A stretch of 64,000 bases of DNA from positions 1-64,000 of the forward strand of contig JAQTTV010000018.1 of assembly GCA_028710565.1 (NCBI GenBank), read 5' to 3'. This DNA comes from Gallionella sp. Lineage in GTDB: Bacteria > Pseudomonadota > Gammaproteobacteria > Burkholderiales > Gallionellaceae. The translations under genes were made by a program, and so were the position numbers. A model generated the notes under the pieces. It ran no database searches. It was given only the letters and a program-made list of their open reading frames with translations, and was not told the DNA's origin. This document shows positions 20,110 through 30,000 of the stretch, piece after piece (positions within the stretch are counted from its first letter, which is position 1; the number at the start of each line of letters is the position of its first letter).

Positions 20110-21941
20110 TGCTCGATGCTTTACGTTTTATTACTTGTGGTAGTGTTGACGACGGAAAGTCAACCCTGATTGGTCGTCTGTTGTATGAGTCCAAGCAAAT
20201 TTTTGAAGATCATTACCAAGAGCTTGAGAAAGCTTCAGGGAAGTATGGCACGCAAGGTAAGGAATTAGACTTAGCCTTGCTGGTTGATGGTTTGCAAGCT
20301 GAGCGTGAACAAGGCATCACCATTGATGTTGCCTACCGTTTTTTTTCAACTGAAAATCGTAAATTTATCGTTGCTGACACCCCAGGTCACGAACAATACA
20401 CGCGAAATATGGCGACGGGCGCATCCACTGCTGATTTGGCAGTATTGCTGATTGATGCACGTAAAGGACTACTTACTCAAACCAAACGTCATAGTCGTAT
20501 TGTTTCAATGCTTGGCGTGCGCCATATCGTGGTTGCCGTCAATAAAATGGATATGATAGGTTGGGATGAAGCCGCCTTTAATGCCATTGTGACAGACATT
20601 CGTGCTCTCGTAGAGAATTTTGGATTTGCATCGGTTCAAGCTATTCCTATGTCTGCCTTGACAGGTGATAACGTCGCTTTTCATTGCGAACAAACACCTT
20701 GGTACACTGGACCAAGCTTGCTCGAATACTTGGAATCGGTTGATGTTTCAAAGCCAGAGGCAATTCAGCCTTTTCGCATGCCAGTACAATATGTCAATCG
20801 CCCTAACTCTGAATTTAGAGGATATTGTGGCTGTGTCGCATCTGGTAGCATTAACGTCGGCGACTCAATACGCGTAGTGCCAGGTGGGGCGGAAGCTAAA
20901 GTCAAATCTGTAGTGATTTGGCAAGGAGAACAACCTACCGCCAACACAGGTGATGCCGTCACGATTACACTAGATCGCGAAGTCGATGTCAGTCGAGGGC
21001 AAGTGTTAAGCAGTGTTGACGATCCCATTGAAATTAGTGACCAATTTGAAGCTAGTGTTTTATGTCTGTCTGAACACCACCTTGTCCCTGGTCGCCCCTA
21101 CTTGATTAAACTGCACACGGCACAAGTAGGGGTTACCATTAGCAACATTAAATTCAAGCTCGATATTAACCAAGGCAGCCACCTCGCTGCCAGCACACTT
21201 GAATTAAATGACATTGGCGAAGTAACACTTTACACCAACCTTCCTGTTGCTTTTGAATCTTACAAACAGTGCAAAACACTGGGTGCATTCATCCTGATTG
21301 ATCGCATGACCAACGAAACGGTTGCTGCGGGTATGATTAACTTTGCGTTGCGTCGTGCTTCAAATGTTCATTGGCAATCTGTAGAAATTAATAAAGCAGC
21401 TCGTGCGACGCTCAAGTCACAGAAGCCTGCTTGTATTTGGTTCACAGGATTGTCTGGTTCAGGTAAATCTACGATAGCTAATCTGCTAGAGAAGCGACTC
21501 TTTGTAGCTGGTCAACATACATATTTGCTGGATGGAGACAATGTGCGTCATGGTCTAAATCGTGATTTAGGCTTTACTGAAGCGGATCGTGTTGAGAACA
21601 TACGTCGTGTAGCAGAAGTTGCTAAGCTCATGGTTGATGCAGGTTTGATTGTTATTGTGTCGTTTATAAGTCCTTTCCGTGCTGAACGGGAGTATGCACG
21701 CTCCTTGTTCCAAGAGGGTGAATTTGTTGAGGTGTTTGTTGATACACCTTTAACAGAGTGCGAAGCTCGTGATGTGAAGGGGTTGTATGCCAAGGCACGT
21801 CAAGGTAAGATAGCCAACTTTACGGGGCTTAGTAGCCCTTATGAACGTCCGGATTCGCCTGAAATACAGCTGAATACTTTGAATTGTTCGCCTGATCAAT
21901 GCGTTCAGACTATATTGAGCGAAGTCATAAAACAACAATAA
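20109..21941 (+). CDS. cysNC: bifunctional sulfate adenylyltransferase subunit 1 / adenylylsulfate kinase
   Basis: GTPase motifs ([36 protein letters not shown]) fused to APS kinase ([50 protein letters not shown]). Confidence 0.97.
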   Translation: MLDALRFITCGSVDDGKSTLIGRLLYESKQIFEDHYQELEKASGKYGTQGKELDLALLVDGLQAEREQGITIDVAYRFFSTENRKFIVADTPGHEQYTRNMATGASTADLAVLLIDARKGLLTQTKRHSRIVSMLGVRHIVVAVNKMDMIGWDEAAFNAIVTDIRALVENFGFASVQAIPMSALTGDNVAFHCEQTPWYTGPSLLEYLESVDVSKPEAIQPFRMPVQYVNRPNSEFRGYCGCVASGSINVGDSIRVVPGGAEAKVKSVVIWQGEQPTANTGDAVTITLDREVDVSRGQVLSSVDDPIEISDQFEASVLCLSEHHLVPGRPYLIKLHTAQVGVTISNIKFKLDINQGSHLAASTLELNDIGEVTLYTNLPVAFESYKQCKTLGAFILIDRMTNETVAAGMINFALRRASNVHWQSVEINKAARATLKSQKPACIWFTGLSGSGKSTIANLLEKRLFVAGQHTYLLDGDNVRHGLNRDLGFTEADRVENIRRVAEVAKLMVDAGLIVIVSFISPFRAEREYARSLFQEGEFVEVFVDTPLTECEARDVKGLYAKARQGKIANFTGLSSPYERPDSPEIQLNTLNCSPDQCVQTILSEVIKQQ

Positions 21942-21954
21942 GCGTAATGGAATA

Positions 21955-23136
21955 GTGCTAATGAAACAAATTCAAGTATCTAAAGATCTTGCTATCAATG
22001 GAGCTGCCCCAGCCTTTGATCAGCCGTTGCATGTCGGACGCCCTAATATAGGCGATCGTGACTTGTTTATGAAGTATGCGGAGGGTATCTTTGATCGGCG
22101 TTGGTTGAGTAACAATGGACCGCTGGTGCAGGAATTTGAGCAGAAAGTCGCTGACTATCACAAGGTTAAGCATTGTGTCTCAATGTGTAATGGTACTGTA
22201 GCCTTAGAAATTGCAATTCGTGCGTTGGGCTTGACTGGAGAGGTTATTATTCCCTCTTATACTTTTGTGGCGACAGCACACGCATTAAGTTGGCAGGCGA
22301 TTACGCCCGTGTTTGCTGATATTGACCCAGTAACGCACACACTTGACCCTGCTTCTGTTCGCCGCATGATTACGCCACGTACAACAGGTATCATCGGTGT
22401 GCATTTGTGGGGGAGACCCGCTGAGACAGAAGCATTACAACAAATTGCAGATGAGCATAATCTCAAGCTTATGTACGATGCAGCCCACGCATTTGGCTGC
22501 TCTAGCAAAGGTACTATGGTCGGGAACTTTGGTGCATGTGAAGTATTAAGTTTTCATGCAACCAAATTCTTCAATACCTTTGAAGGTGGTGCTGTTATTA
22601 CAAATGATGACGATCTAGCTGAAAAAATGCGCTTAATGCGTAATTTCGGATTTGCAGGGTTTGATAATGTAGTGCACATGGGCATTAATGGAAAAATGAT
22701 CGAAATTGCGGCCGCAATGGGGCTGGTCAATTTAGAAGCAATCGATCATGTGATTGAGATCAATCGCCGTAACTACCACCTGTACAAGGAGGCTTTGTCA
22801 GATTTGCCAGGCGTTAGTTTATTGTCATTTAATGAGGAAGATCATAACAACTATCAATATGTAGTGATGGAAGTTAGTGAAGGATCTTCCGTTTCACGGG
22901 ATGCAATAATTGAAGCTTTACATGCCGAAAATATACTAGCACGTAAATATTTCTGGCCTGGTTGCCATGGCATGAAGCCCTATCGCGAACTTTATCCACA
23001 TGCAAGTTTATTGCTTCAAAATTCAGAAAAAGTGGCTGATAGGGTTGTAGTTTTGCCGACTGGTACGACTATGTCGAAGGAGATGGTTGAGGCGGTGGCA
23101 AGTGTGATTCGGGTATTGATTCTGGGAAATGCGTGA
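21955..23136 (+). CDS. DegT/DnrJ/EryC1-family PLP-dependent sugar aminotransferase
   Basis: WLSNNGPLVQEFEQKVADYH, CNGTVALEIAIRALGL, EVIIPSYTFVATAHALSW, SFHATKFFNTFEGGAVITND. Confidence 0.93.
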   Translation: MLMKQIQVSKDLAINGAAPAFDQPLHVGRPNIGDRDLFMKYAEGIFDRRWLSNNGPLVQEFEQKVADYHKVKHCVSMCNGTVALEIAIRALGLTGEVIIPSYTFVATAHALSWQAITPVFADIDPVTHTLDPASVRRMITPRTTGIIGVHLWGRPAETEALQQIADEHNLKLMYDAAHAFGCSSKGTMVGNFGACEVLSFHATKFFNTFEGGAVITNDDDLAEKMRLMRNFGFAGFDNVVHMGINGKMIEIAAAMGLVNLEAIDHVIEINRRNYHLYKEALSDLPGVSLLSFNEEDHNNYQYVVMEVSEGSSVSRDAIIEALHAENILARKYFWPGCHGMKPYRELYPHASLLLQNSEKVADRVVVLPTGTTMSKEMVEAVASVIRVLILGNA

Positions 23137-23193
23137 TCCTCTTCGTTTTTAGGTGAATGTGGCTCTGATTCCGTTAAACATTTAAGGCGATAC

Positions 23194-23751
23194 ATGGGCT
23201 TACTGACAAGTCAACAAATTTTAGAGATGGGTTTCAAGAGTGTTGGAAAAAATGTATCCCTTTCAGACAAGGGTTCATATTACAACTGTAAGAATATTTG
23301 CATTGGTGATAATGTCAGAGTAGATGATTTTTGTGTTTTATCTGCTGGCGTAGGAGGTATTGAGATTGGCAGTTATGTTCATATTGCCGTTTATACCTCG
23401 CTGATTGGTGCTGGTAAAATTACGCTTTCTGACTTCTGCAATATATCTTCTAAAGTTGCAATTTATAGTAGTAGTGATGACTATAGCGGTGAGGCTATGA
23501 CCAATCCTATGGTGCCCACTCATCTGACAAAAGTTGAGCATGCCGATGTTTTTGTCTCTCGTCACGTTATCGTCGGTTCGGGTTCGGTTATATTGCCAGG
23601 TGTGACATTGGGAGAAGGCGTAGCTATTGGCGCGATGAGTCTCGTCAAAAATGATTGTGAACCTTTTGGAATATTTGCGGGTATACCAGTTAAAAGAAGG
23701 GGAACGAGACGTAAAGATATTTTAGAATTGGAGAAAATCATCAGTATCTAG
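23194..23751 (+). CDS. left-handed beta-helix acyltransferase
   Basis: Hexapeptide-type repeats; VIVGSGSVILPGVTLGEGVAIGAMSLVKNDCEPFGIFAGIPVKRRG. Confidence 0.88.
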   Translation: MGLLTSQQILEMGFKSVGKNVSLSDKGSYYNCKNICIGDNVRVDDFCVLSAGVGGIEIGSYVHIAVYTSLIGAGKITLSDFCNISSKVAIYSSSDDYSGEAMTNPMVPTHLTKVEHADVFVSRHVIVGSGSVILPGVTLGEGVAIGAMSLVKNDCEPFGIFAGIPVKRRGTRRKDILELEKIISI

Positions 23752-23807
23752 CCCTTGGCAGAGAAAAGTAATACTTATAAAAACTGTGTCATCAGGTGTT
23801 TCTAGAT

Positions 23808-25313
23808 ATGAGTTTTAAGCGTAATGTTTTAGTAAGTTATGTCAGTCAAATATATGTCACATTGATTGGCATTGTTATGCTGCCTATGTATTTGACGTAT
23901 ATGGGGGCTGAAGCGTACGGGCTGGTCGGTTTTTTTGCCATGTTGCAGGCTTGGTTCAATTTGCTAGACATGGGCTTGACACCAACAATGGTTCGAGAAA
24001 CCTCCAGATTCAATGCTGGTGGAAGCAGTGCGCTCAATTATCGTGGCTTGGTTCGTACCCTAGAAGGTATTTTTGTTGTGATAGCCTTGGCTGGTGGAGG
24101 GGGATTATTCGGCTTTTCTGGCTATATCGCGACTGACTGGTTAAAAGTTGCACATTTGCCGCTTGTAGAAGTAGAGACATCGATTGAGCTTATGGCAGCA
24201 ACCGTTGCACTACGTTGGGTATGTGGCTTGTATCGTAGCATTATCAGTGGGTCTGAACGTTTAGTTTGGATCGGCGTGTTTAACGCTTCGATTGCTTCCT
24301 TACGATTTGTGGGTGTCTTACCTGTGCTCATTTATGTGGGTTCAACCCCGATTGTTTTTTTTAGCTACCAATTGCTTTTGGGTGTCGTAGAAGTATTGGG
24401 TGTGTATCTATACTCCAAACAGCTACTACCCAAGATTCCAAATGGCGTGCGAGCATACATTTCCTTTGCCTCAATCAAGCCTACCCTTAAGTTTTCTCTT
24501 ACCATAGCCTTTACCGCATCGGTATGGGTTCTTGTGACTCAGACCGACAAGCTTATCTTGTCAAAATTATTGCCATTGGCTGAATACGGGTATTTTACGA
24601 TTGCAGTACTTGTTGCCAGCGGTGTGATGATGGTTAGTGGTCCTGTGAGTAGTGCAGCCATGCCACGAATGGCAAATTTAGATGCGGCAGGTGATCACGA
24701 AGGTCTTATCCGAATTTATCGACAATCAACACAGCTTGTAGCAGTCGTTTCGGGTTCCGTGTCTGTGACCCTAGCAATGTATGCGGAACATCTGCTTTTT
24801 ATTTGGACTAGCAATTTACAGTTAGCACAACATGCGGCTCCCATTCTGGCTCTATATAGTATTGGAAACGGAATTTTAGCAGTTTCGGGTTTTGCCTATT
24901 ACTTGCAGTTCGCAAAAGGGAACCTGCGGCTACATTGGATAGGCTCAATGGGTTTCTTGATATTGTTTATACCTGCAATTGCATGGTCCGCTAATCACTA
25001 TGGTGGAGTAGGTGCTGGATATGTTTGGCTAATTCTCAATTTGATTTACTTGATTGCCTGGGTTCCACTAGTGCATCACAGAGTTGCACCTAGTCTTCAT
25101 AAGCTATGGTTTTTTAACGATGTGATTCTAATATGGTCGTCTATTGCATTCGCTGGGAGCGTGCTTTACTACACGGTGCCACGTTCTCAATCTAGGTTTG
25201 GTTTGTTGACTGAAATTTTGCTGGTGGGTATTGGGTTGCTTTTTGCTGGGGCAATGTCAGCTTCCTTTTTCAAGTCGTATTTTAAAAGTAAATTTAATAA
25301 GGTTGTCCGATGA
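23808..25313 (+). CDS. Wzx-type polysaccharide flippase
   Basis: MSFKRNVLVSYVSQIYVTLIGIVMLPMYLTYMGAEAYGLVGFFAMLQAW; polytopic membrane protein. Confidence 0.9.
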   Translation: MSFKRNVLVSYVSQIYVTLIGIVMLPMYLTYMGAEAYGLVGFFAMLQAWFNLLDMGLTPTMVRETSRFNAGGSSALNYRGLVRTLEGIFVVIALAGGGGLFGFSGYIATDWLKVAHLPLVEVETSIELMAATVALRWVCGLYRSIISGSERLVWIGVFNASIASLRFVGVLPVLIYVGSTPIVFFSYQLLLGVVEVLGVYLYSKQLLPKIPNGVRAYISFASIKPTLKFSLTIAFTASVWVLVTQTDKLILSKLLPLAEYGYFTIAVLVASGVMMVSGPVSSAAMPRMANLDAAGDHEGLIRIYRQSTQLVAVVSGSVSVTLAMYAEHLLFIWTSNLQLAQHAAPILALYSIGNGILAVSGFAYYLQFAKGNLRLHWIGSMGFLILFIPAIAWSANHYGGVGAGYVWLILNLIYLIAWVPLVHHRVAPSLHKLWFFNDVILIWSSIAFAGSVLYYTVPRSQSRFGLLTEILLVGIGLLFAGAMSASFFKSYFKSKFNKVVR

Positions 25314-26182
25314 TTACATTTCTACTTAAAGACATCGCTCATGCAGTTCAGCACGGTGTTAGACGAGTCGTTCCATGCAAAAAATTGACGAACTACCTGT
25401 TCATTGTTGGTGCGCAAAAAGCGGGTACAAGTGCCTTATTTAGTTATATTGAAAAGCATCCGAGGCTCAAGAGTGGGTTTCGCAAGGAGCTTGGATATTT
25501 TAGTAGTGACTATTTATATGAAAAAGGCGACGATTACTATCGTTCATACTTTGGAGGAGTTAAAGATGACTCCTATGGGTTGGATGCAACTCCAGAGTAC
25601 TTGTACTATCCCGAATCTGCGCTACGCATACGCAATTTTGCCCCAAATTCTAAAATAGTTATTCTGCTCCGAGAGCCAGTTTCAAGGGCGATGTCTGCAT
25701 TCAATATGTATCAGCAAATCCCTTCTGAAAAGTGGTTTCAGCACTGGCTGAAGCAGGCAAATGGGAATGTCCAAGATTTCTTTTTACCTATAGCGAGCGG
25801 CAAAGTGACCCCAACTCTAGAATATTTTCTAGATCGAGAGTTCCAAGTAATGTCTGATGGGCTTGATATTGAAGAACCTTCTTTGATTCGCAGAGGGATT
25901 TACGCGCCCCAAATTGAGCGTTTCATCACTCTTTTTGGCAAAGAAAATGTATTGGTTATTTTTAGTCCAGAGTTGAAATCTTCACCAGAAGAAGTAACTA
26001 ATCGGGTATTGGATTTTGTTGGTATTGACAGAATTTATAATTCAGTTTATCCCCTTACACATGTTCGAGAATATCAGATTGACATGTCAAATAGAAATGT
26101 CATCAAGGAGAGAGCAAGTGAGTTGTATGCAAAAGATAAGGAGCAACTCGAACAGCAGCATGGATTAATTGTACCTTGGTGA
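25310..26182 (+). CDS. sulfotransferase family protein
   Basis: FIVGAQKAGTSALFSYIEKHP (5'-PSB-like), KIVILLREPVSRAMSAFNMY (3'-PB-like), YAPQIERFITLFGKENVLVIFSPEL. Confidence 0.92.
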   Translation: MITFLLKDIAHAVQHGVRRVVPCKKLTNYLFIVGAQKAGTSALFSYIEKHPRLKSGFRKELGYFSSDYLYEKGDDYYRSYFGGVKDDSYGLDATPEYLYYPESALRIRNFAPNSKIVILLREPVSRAMSAFNMYQQIPSEKWFQHWLKQANGNVQDFFLPIASGKVTPTLEYFLDREFQVMSDGLDIEEPSLIRRGIYAPQIERFITLFGKENVLVIFSPELKSSPEEVTNRVLDFVGIDRIYNSVYPLTHVREYQIDMSNRNVIKERASELYAKDKEQLEQQHGLIVPW

Positions 26183-26269
26183 TAAATATAGTTATCCGCG
26201 AATAATTTGTCGTTTAAGACGTTTAGGTAATGTGAATGCCCGTCGTATCAGTATTATGGAAAGCCCAGT

Positions 26270-27322
26270 ATGGCATTAGATAACAGTATTGAAGTGAAGA
26301 TGAAAGAGCAGTCCAGACAAAATACTCCTCTTGTGAGCATCAACATGATCACTTTCAACCATGAAAGTTATTTGGCTGATGCGATTGAAGGTGTATTGAA
26401 TCAGAAAACTAATTTCCCATTTGAATTGGTGATCGGCGAGGATTGTTCAACTGATAGTACACGTGCCATAGCACTAGAGTATCAACAAAAATATCCTGAA
26501 ATTATTCGTGTTATATGCCCAAGTAGTAATGTCGGATTTATTAAAAATTTGCAGTTATGCTTTCAAAATTCTCATGGTGAATATATAGCATATTGTGAAG
26601 GAGATGACTTCTGGCACGACCCATTAAAATTGCAGAAACAGGTTGATTTCTTGCGTGAGAATCGTGATTACGGGATGGTGCATTCCGATTGTAATTGGCT
26701 AGTTCAAACATGTGGTTTGTGGAGAACAGTTAAGTCTAGAAACAGCTTGAAGCATGGCACTATACCTCAGGGTGAGGTTTATCCAGACTTGCTTAAATCC
26801 ATGTTTATAACCACATGCACATTGATGGTGAGGACGAACTTGCTGGCACAGTTTTATACCTCTTCGCTATACACGCCACGCTACCCAGTTGGAGATAGGC
26901 CGATCGTACTATTTCTGAGCAAGTTAGCCAAGGTTGGCTATTTGGATGAATCACTTGCGACGTATCGCCGTACGCCTGGTTCGTATTGTAATACGGACTA
27001 TCGATCCTTATTGCGTAAGCAAAACCAAAAGATTGAGATGGATAGAGACATTGCTTCAATTCTGGGTGCAAGTGAAATGGCCGTCAGTAATATGGAGCAG
27101 GACAATCATCAGATGTTGCTGTTCTTTTGTTTGGTTTCAGCAAATAAAGGTGAATTTGAACGGACTTTGCATTGGCTGCAAAAGCACCACCCATCATTTG
27201 CTCAAAGTCATAAGGTTAAGTTTTGGACGAAGCTAATAGGTTCGCCTCTAGCACTTTCTGGCTATGTCTACATGAGAACAATGGCAAGAGAATTAGATTT
27301 GCTATTTAGATCTTTTGTTTAA
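26270..27322 (+). CDS. glycosyltransferase family 2
   Basis: PLVSINMITFNHESYLADAIEGVLNQKTNFPFELVIGEDCSTDST, YCEGDDFW. Confidence 0.92.
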   Translation: MALDNSIEVKMKEQSRQNTPLVSINMITFNHESYLADAIEGVLNQKTNFPFELVIGEDCSTDSTRAIALEYQQKYPEIIRVICPSSNVGFIKNLQLCFQNSHGEYIAYCEGDDFWHDPLKLQKQVDFLRENRDYGMVHSDCNWLVQTCGLWRTVKSRNSLKHGTIPQGEVYPDLLKSMFITTCTLMVRTNLLAQFYTSSLYTPRYPVGDRPIVLFLSKLAKVGYLDESLATYRRTPGSYCNTDYRSLLRKQNQKIEMDRDIASILGASEMAVSNMEQDNHQMLLFFCLVSANKGEFERTLHWLQKHHPSFAQSHKVKFWTKLIGSPLALSGYVYMRTMARELDLLFRSFV

Positions 27323-27381
27323 TATGAGAACCTCTCAGTTAAAAATACTTCTGTTTGCGCGACATAAATCAAGGTGAAAAT

Positions 27382-29364
27382 GTGAGTCAATTAAAATATA
27401 GACCAGATATTGATGGACTTCGAGCGATAGCAGTGGTTGTTGTTGTTTTATTTCATGCTGGATTTTCTTCCTTAAGTGGTGGATTTACTGGTGTTGATAT
27501 TTTCTTCGTAATTTCTGGTTATCTGATTACGGGTATCATCGCTAAAGAAATTCGCTTAGGCACCTTCTCCATCATCTCGTTTTACGAGCGTCGAATACGT
27601 CGAATATTGCCAGCTTTTTTTGTAGTGGCCGTCTTTACATCGCTAATGGCTTTCTACCTAATGTTACCCCATGATTTTGCAGGGTATGGCAAGAGCTTGA
27701 TCGCATCAGCTTTGTCTGGCTCAAATATACTGTTTTGGAGAGAGGCTGGATATTTCAATAGCTCAGGTGAATTGAAGCCGCTATTGCATACATGGTCTCT
27801 TGGTGTGGAAGAGCAGTTTTATATATTTTTTCCTCTTTTTTTGCTGCTCTTGTCGCGATACTCTAAATCAAATTGGGGGGTGTGGATCATCCCTTTGGCA
27901 CTGATCTCTTTTGTGGCGAGTATCTGGGGCGTTGAGCATAGACCTGATGCGACCTTTTATCTTGCACCAACAAGAGCGTGGGAGCTCTCACTGGGGGCAT
28001 TGCTGGCTTTGAATGTAATACCCGCTATACATCGTCACTATCTTCGTGAATTGATAGCTTTTGCAGGATTGGTTTTAATTGTTTTTGGCGTACTTACGCT
28101 CACGCCAAGCTCGTCCTTCCCTGGAGTGAATGCTTTGTTTCCCTGTTTAGGAGCGGCGTTAATTATTCATGCTGGTTCAAATGGTCAGTCTGTTGTTGGG
28201 CACTTGTTAAGTTGGCGACCATTCGTCTTGATTGGTTTGACTTCCTATTCACTTTACCTTTGGCATTGGCCGTTATTAGTATTTGCAAAGTATTACATTG
28301 TAAGGCCGCTAACATCCGTAGAAGCATCTATTCTCGTTGTGATTGCCTTCGTGGCGGCAGTTGCTTCGTGGCATTTTGTTGAAAGACCATTTCGCAAAAG
28401 AAAGAAAATATTTACGCCTAGATTTGTATTTTCAGGCGGTGCTTTCTTTACACTTTTTTTGATTATATTTGGTATTGCCACCGTTCATACACAAGGTTTC
28501 CCGAATCGCGTTTCAGGAGCTGTCAAGTTGCTCGCGAGTGGTGAGTTGGATGTATCTGCAAGTTCAAGAGCTTGTATGGAAAAAAATAGACAACAGGCCA
28601 AGAAAGATGAATTCTGTCATATTGGTAGTAGTGATGTTAAACCGAACTTTGTCGTTTTAGGAGACTCTCACGCTTCTGCACTGATGCCTAGTTTTGATTT
28701 CGCCGCCAAGAAATATGGACAGGCTGGCGTTCATGCTGCAATGGCTTCATGTGCGCCGTTAGATGGCGTGGCGTTACTGCATTATGAGGAAGATTTGAAA
28801 TGTGTTGAATTTAGGGATAAAACACTTGATTACATAGAGAAAACGGCCGAAATCGAGAGTGTGGTATTAGTAGCGCGTTGGCCTGTTTATTCAGAAGGAA
28901 CTCGATATGGAAAAGATGACTCTGGGCCTACGCTTGTTTTGATGGATGAACAGAAACAAGCTTTTGGAAATCATGAAGTTTTTTCAACGGGGTTAGAGCG
29001 GACGGTGTCGCGCTTACGTCGTGCCAATAAAAAAATCTTTATTGTATATTCTGTGCCTGAAATTGGCTGGAATGTGCCTAGTACCTCAGCGAGAAATTTG
29101 TTGTTTGGCCAAAATATGAATATAAGACCCAAGGTCGCTGATTATATTGAACGAAATAAATACGTTAAATCAGTCATAGAGAGAATCTCCATGCAGTATG
29201 GTGCTCGTGTCATCTATCCTAGTACGCTATTGTGTAGAACAGAAAGTTCGTGCTCGATCATAATGGGGGGGAGATCGTTGTATGTTGATGACGATCACTT
29301 AAGTGTGTTTGGCGCACAGTTCATTAGTGTTCTTTTTGCACCCATCTTTAACAAGGCAACATAA
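27382..29364 (+). CDS. acyltransferase 3 (OafA/YrhL-like) with C-terminal SGNH domain
   Basis: YRPDIDGLRAIAVVVVVLFHAGFSSLSGGFTGVDIFFVISGYLIT; FVVLGDSHASALMPSFDF; GTG start with nearby SD. Confidence 0.93.
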   Translation: MSQLKYRPDIDGLRAIAVVVVVLFHAGFSSLSGGFTGVDIFFVISGYLITGIIAKEIRLGTFSIISFYERRIRRILPAFFVVAVFTSLMAFYLMLPHDFAGYGKSLIASALSGSNILFWREAGYFNSSGELKPLLHTWSLGVEEQFYIFFPLFLLLLSRYSKSNWGVWIIPLALISFVASIWGVEHRPDATFYLAPTRAWELSLGALLALNVIPAIHRHYLRELIAFAGLVLIVFGVLTLTPSSSFPGVNALFPCLGAALIIHAGSNGQSVVGHLLSWRPFVLIGLTSYSLYLWHWPLLVFAKYYIVRPLTSVEASILVVIAFVAAVASWHFVERPFRKRKKIFTPRFVFSGGAFFTLFLIIFGIATVHTQGFPNRVSGAVKLLASGELDVSASSRACMEKNRQQAKKDEFCHIGSSDVKPNFVVLGDSHASALMPSFDFAAKKYGQAGVHAAMASCAPLDGVALLHYEEDLKCVEFRDKTLDYIEKTAEIESVVLVARWPVYSEGTRYGKDDSGPTLVLMDEQKQAFGNHEVFSTGLERTVSRLRRANKKIFIVYSVPEIGWNVPSTSARNLLFGQNMNIRPKVADYIERNKYVKSVIERISMQYGARVIYPSTLLCRTESSCSIIMGGRSLYVDDDHLSVFGAQFISVLFAPIFNKAT

Positions 29365-29390
29365 GTAGCAAATCTTAACGTTAGGATATT

Positions 29391-29996
29391 TTGCTGATGT
29401 ATTGGTTTAAAAAAGCTATCAAGTGGTTTAGATTTATCATTAAAGCGGTGTATTTAACCGTAGTGAATCGTGGACAAATTCGATTTCTAGGCGTTGTGGA
29501 TATAGGTTCGGGTGTTACGATAAGAGTGCAGCAAGGTGGTGTGCTGACTCTTGGTCGCGGCTCTGTCTTGTCTGCTAATACTTATATTTGGTGTGCAGGA
29601 CACCTTACTATTGGCGAGAAGGTCTTCGTCAATCGAGGTTGCTATATAGCATGTATGGAGTCGATTGAAATTGAAGACTATGTCATGATTGCAGATTGTG
29701 TTTCTATTAACGACAACGATCATGTACTTGATATTCCAGAAGATCAACCTAGAATTGACCAGGGTTTTACGACCGCTCCTGTAAGAATTGGAAGGAATGC
29801 TTGGATAGCTTCTAAATGTACCGTGTTAAAAGGTGTTTCCATCGGAAGTTGTGCTGTCATTGCGGCGGGTGCTGTTGTGAATAAGAATGTAGAATCACGT
29901 TGGATAGCAGGGGGTGTACCCGCAAAACCCATTCGTTGTTTGAATGATAATAGATGCCAATCTGAGTATCCTGTCGTACAAAATAAGGAAAGGTGA
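29391..29996 (+). CDS. left-handed beta-helix acyltransferase (WbbJ-like)
   Basis: GRNAWIASKCTVLKGVSIGSCAVIAAGAVVNKNVESRWIAGGVPAKPIR. Confidence 0.9.
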   Translation: MLMYWFKKAIKWFRFIIKAVYLTVVNRGQIRFLGVVDIGSGVTIRVQQGGVLTLGRGSVLSANTYIWCAGHLTIGEKVFVNRGCYIACMESIEIEDYVMIADCVSINDNDHVLDIPEDQPRIDQGFTTAPVRIGRNAWIASKCTVLKGVSIGSCAVIAAGAVVNKNVESRWIAGGVPAKPIRCLNDNRCQSEYPVVQNKER

Positions 29997-30000
29997 GAAA

